Origin: an uncultured Desulfobulbaceae bacterium | Lineage (GTDB): Bacteria > Desulfobacterota > Desulfobulbia > Desulfobulbales > Desulfobulbaceae | Assembly: GCA_947260045.1 (NCBI GenBank) | Contig: CAMYOP010000021.1 | Coordinates: 1 to 17,122 of the forward strand | Length of the DNA: 17,122 nucleotides | Direction: 5' to 3' | Shown here: piece after piece, positions 15,588-17,122 of the stretch | Layout of the letters: each line of letters begins with the position of its first letter | Position numbering within the stretch: the stretch's first letter is position 1 | Program-made: the position numbers and the translations under genes | Notes under the pieces: model-generated | What the model was told of the DNA's origin: nothing | Database searches by the model: none | The model's input: only the letters and a program-made list of their open reading frames with translations

Positions 15588-15680
15588 GAAAACTTTTAAA
15601 CAGAAAAAGTACTCGTCTCTTGCAAATTGATGAATGGTTTGTGTCTAAAAATTAACAAAGGGTTAGACGTTTAACATGCG

Positions 15681-15692
15681 GGGCGAACGCCC
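15681..15692. repeat. Short GC-rich hairpin downstream of xseA
   Basis: GGGCGAACGCCC has 5-base perfect arms around two bases, in the 162-base gap between convergent xseA and the small secreted-protein gene. No T run follows on either strand, so it is not a standard terminator by itself; it may be a transcript 3'-end stabiliser. Confidence 0.3.
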
Positions 15693-15694
15693 TA

Positions 15695-15730
15695 TTAAGT
15701 AGTTTAGTCGATAGACTTAAATGTTTTTTT
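15695..15730 (+). terminator. Candidate intrinsic terminator of xseA
   Basis: TTAAGT (15695-15700) pairs with ACTTAA (15715-15720), or alternatively TTTAGTC (15703-15709) pairs with GAC-TAAA (15714-15721) around a GATA loop with one bulge. Either stem is followed within three bases by seven T residues (15724-15730). The position, about 110-140 bases after the xseA stop and before a convergent gene, is right, but the stem is AT-rich and weak. Confidence 0.4.
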
Positions 15731-15749
15731 ATTGACCAGCTGTGAAAAA

Positions 15750-16196
15750 TCAATCGAGGAGTTCATCCACCTCTCTGTGAAGGTCAGCAATCAAGGCAGG
15801 TAATTGCTCTGGCTGATCGCCAGCAGCTTCCTTGAGCTTATTGCCCCATTGCTTGAGCATGGACGTATCAATTTTACGGATTTCGTTATTCCTGGCCCAT
15901 TCTCGCCCAATCTTATCCCCAAGCCTTTTCAGTTCTGCTCTCTGGGTTTCCAGTTCATTTTGAGGAATTTTGACTAGTAAATCATTGGTGATTGAGTACC
16001 AACCATCGGAGTAAAAAGTCCCATAGAGAAACTTAGAAAACCATTCATATTCATCGGAGTTCAAGTTTGAATAATCAGCAGCCTCTGCCTGATAGTGGTT
16101 TTTACCAATAGACGCTTCAGCAACACCAGCGTTTGCATTACACACTGAATGAAAAAATAAAACCTGAAATAAAACAGCCACAACGAACGATTTCAT
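15750..16196 (-). CDS. Small secreted protein of unknown function
   Basis: A 148-residue protein starting at the ATG at 16196, with GAGG six bases upstream; a TTG at 16199 in frame is less likely. The N-terminus is a classical signal peptide: a Lys, a hydrophobic core (SFVVAVLFQVLFF) and a probable signal peptidase I site after the small residues near CNANAG, about residue 24. The mature part has an aromatic-rich stretch (about 40-75, with DEYEWFSKFLYGTFYSDGW), then charged helices (QNELETQRAELKRLGDKIG; a late LIADLHREVDELLD). No lipobox cysteine in the right place, no metal or enzyme motif and no family I recognise. It stands alone, convergent with xseA and 127 bases after the cobalamin gene. 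A periplasmic location is inferred from the signal peptide. Confidence 0.75.
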   Translation of the reverse strand: MKSFVVAVLFQVLFFHSVCNANAGVAEASIGKNHYQAEAADYSNLNSDEYEWFSKFLYGTFYSDGWYSITNDLLVKIPQNELETQRAELKRLGDKIGREWARNNEIRKIDTSMLKQWGNKLKEAAGDQPEQLPALIADLHREVDELLD

Positions 16197-16323
16197 CAAA
16201 ATCCTCTAACACACAATTATCAGTTAATTTTTAAATTACCACAATTAGGCGTCAAAGTCAAGTGTTACCAGTAAGCAAAAGATGGTAAGTGCCCAATTTG
16301 AAACAGATTGTAAACAACTAGGT

Positions 16324-17122
16324 TTACACGGAAATGAAAAATAAATAACATATTGAACATAAAAGTAACGCTAAAAACGAACCACTTACCATTAAAACAT
16401 TTGCCTGTTTAATAAATTCTGGCTTGAGTACCTTTTCGGAGTCTCCAAGGATCGATTTTGCTACCTTTATGCCAAAATACATTGACGGACCTCCCAGAGC
16501 AACTCCTAAAGCCCCTGCCATAGCAGCCTCGGGATATCCTGCATTTGGACTTGAATGTTTTGCAGCATCTCGCCGCATAGTTTTAAAAGATTTTGCCAGA
16601 CTGCGCCCACACAGTGGGGAGACAAGAACCAGAGCCATTGCAGTTAAGCGTGCAGGGATCAAATTTGCATAATCATCTGTCCTTGCTGCAAACCAGCCAA
16701 AGTTTTTATATTGCTCGTTTTTATAGCCAAACATAGAGTCCATGGTGTTGACAGCCTTATAGACCATTGCTGCTGTCGCTGCAACTGGGGCAGCTATAAT
16801 ACCATTCGGGAAAAATATCGCTCCGACAAATGCATAGAACAATGGTGCGACAACGCCATCTGACATGTTTTCAGCAACACTTTCAATACATGCCCGAATG
16901 ACACCTTGTCTCTCTAAGTTTGAAGTGTCTCGCCCAACTATCATTGCGACTTTTTTGCGCCCTAAGGTCAGCTTGTTTTCTTTACTCAGTCCCCTCTTTA
17001 CAAGAACTCTGTAAACAGCACAGGAATGGGTATACAAACTGCGCCCAGCAAGTTTTGTATATAAAAAAAAAACCGACCCTATCAACAGGGCCACCTGTGA
17101 AATCAGAGAAAGCAGAAAGAAA
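16324..17122 (-). CDS. cbiB: Adenosylcobinamide-phosphate synthase, N-terminus beyond window
   Basis: Inner-membrane enzyme (CbiB/CobD) that attaches the aminopropanol arm to adenosylcobyric acid in cobalamin synthesis. The frame is open to the window edge, so the true start is outside; a GTG at 17094 is internal. About 266 residues are visible against a usual 310-330, so roughly the first 50-60 are missing. Family motifs are IVGRDTSNL, ACIESVAENMSDGVVAPLF, YKAVNTMDSMFGYKNEQY, then FAARTDDYANLIPARLTA and SSPNAGYPEAAMAGALGVAL, each seen intact and in the right order. Several hydrophobic segments, including one at the C-terminus, fit a multi-pass protein. It is often next to cobD-type aminotransferase or other cob genes, which would lie beyond 17122. 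No riboswitch is visible in the part shown. Confidence 0.94.
   Translation of the reverse strand, partial: FFLLSLISQVALLIGSVFFLYTKLAGRSLYTHSCAVYRVLVKRGLSKENKLTLGRKKVAMIVGRDTSNLERQGVIRACIESVAENMSDGVVAPLFYAFVGAIFFPNGIIAAPVAATAAMVYKAVNTMDSMFGYKNEQYKNFGWFAARTDDYANLIPARLTAMALVLVSPLCGRSLAKSFKTMRRDAAKHSSPNAGYPEAAMAGALGVALGGPSMYFGIKVAKSILGDSEKVLKPEFIKQANVLMVSGSFLALLLCSICYLFFISV

Noticed and set aside
15559..15630. A 23-residue, very Lys-rich open frame starting inside the end of xseA, with AAAGGG just before its ATG
   Set aside because: It is in an A-rich stretch where such a frame arises easily, overlaps xseA in another frame, and does not resemble the small subunit XseB.
15641..15692. GTTAGAC and GTTTAAC next to each other, resembling integron attC core sites, near a GC-rich hairpin
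   Set aside because: The two cores are in the wrong order and the paired arms of an attC site are missing; there is no integrase or cassette array.
16282..16393. Ten-base inverted repeat ATGGTAAGTG / CACTTACCAT flanking the 3' end of the cobalamin gene
   Set aside because: The copies are about 90 bases apart, one lies in coding sequence, and there is no T run; probably chance in AT-rich DNA.

Overview
The window looks like an ordinary chromosomal segment of a Gram-negative, AT-leaning bacterium, with no mobile element, tRNA, rRNA or CRISPR array. A Kdo-activating enzyme (KdsB) implies a lipopolysaccharide outer membrane. The LDH-like malate dehydrogenase, soluble PAS-containing hybrid kinases, a YvcK/CofD-like protein and a CbiB/CobD cobalamin gene together suggest a deltaproteobacterium, perhaps of the Desulfobulbales. 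That placement is an inference from gene content; there is no marker gene to fix it.

Layout. (1) Positions 1-943, minus strand: the front of a protein of unknown function ending in a J domain, cut by the window edge. (2) 1169-5083, minus: a tightly overlapping three-gene signalling operon of a hybrid histidine kinase, a lone receiver and a second hybrid kinase with receivers at both ends. (3) 5380-9574, minus: kdsB, mdh and a long YvcK/CofD-family protein, probably one transcription unit. (4) 9820-10596, plus: rsmJ, a 16S rRNA methyltransferase, meeting the next operon tail to tail with a 6-base overlap. (5) 10591-13822, minus: a membrane-anchored TPR protein, panC, panD and a DegT-family aminotransferase resembling KdnA. 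(6) 14208-15587, plus: xseA. (7) 15750-16196, minus: a small secreted protein of unknown function. (8) 16324-17122, minus: cbiB/cobD, missing its N-terminus at the window edge.

How the genes work together. PanC and PanD supply the last step and the beta-alanine substrate for pantothenate, hence coenzyme A. KdsB activates Kdo for the LPS core. The aminotransferase 1 kb away looks like the enzyme that makes 8-amino-Kdo, so the two may belong to one sugar-modification pathway. The kinase cluster has four receiver domains, two kinase cores, no membrane segment and no DNA-binding output, so its target lies outside the window.

Most genes are standard housekeeping. The parts most worth following up are the KdnA-like/KdsB pairing, the long uncharacterised tail on the YvcK/CofD-like protein, the outputless phosphorelay, the J-domain protein with an unrecognised body, and a possible leaderless xseA message.
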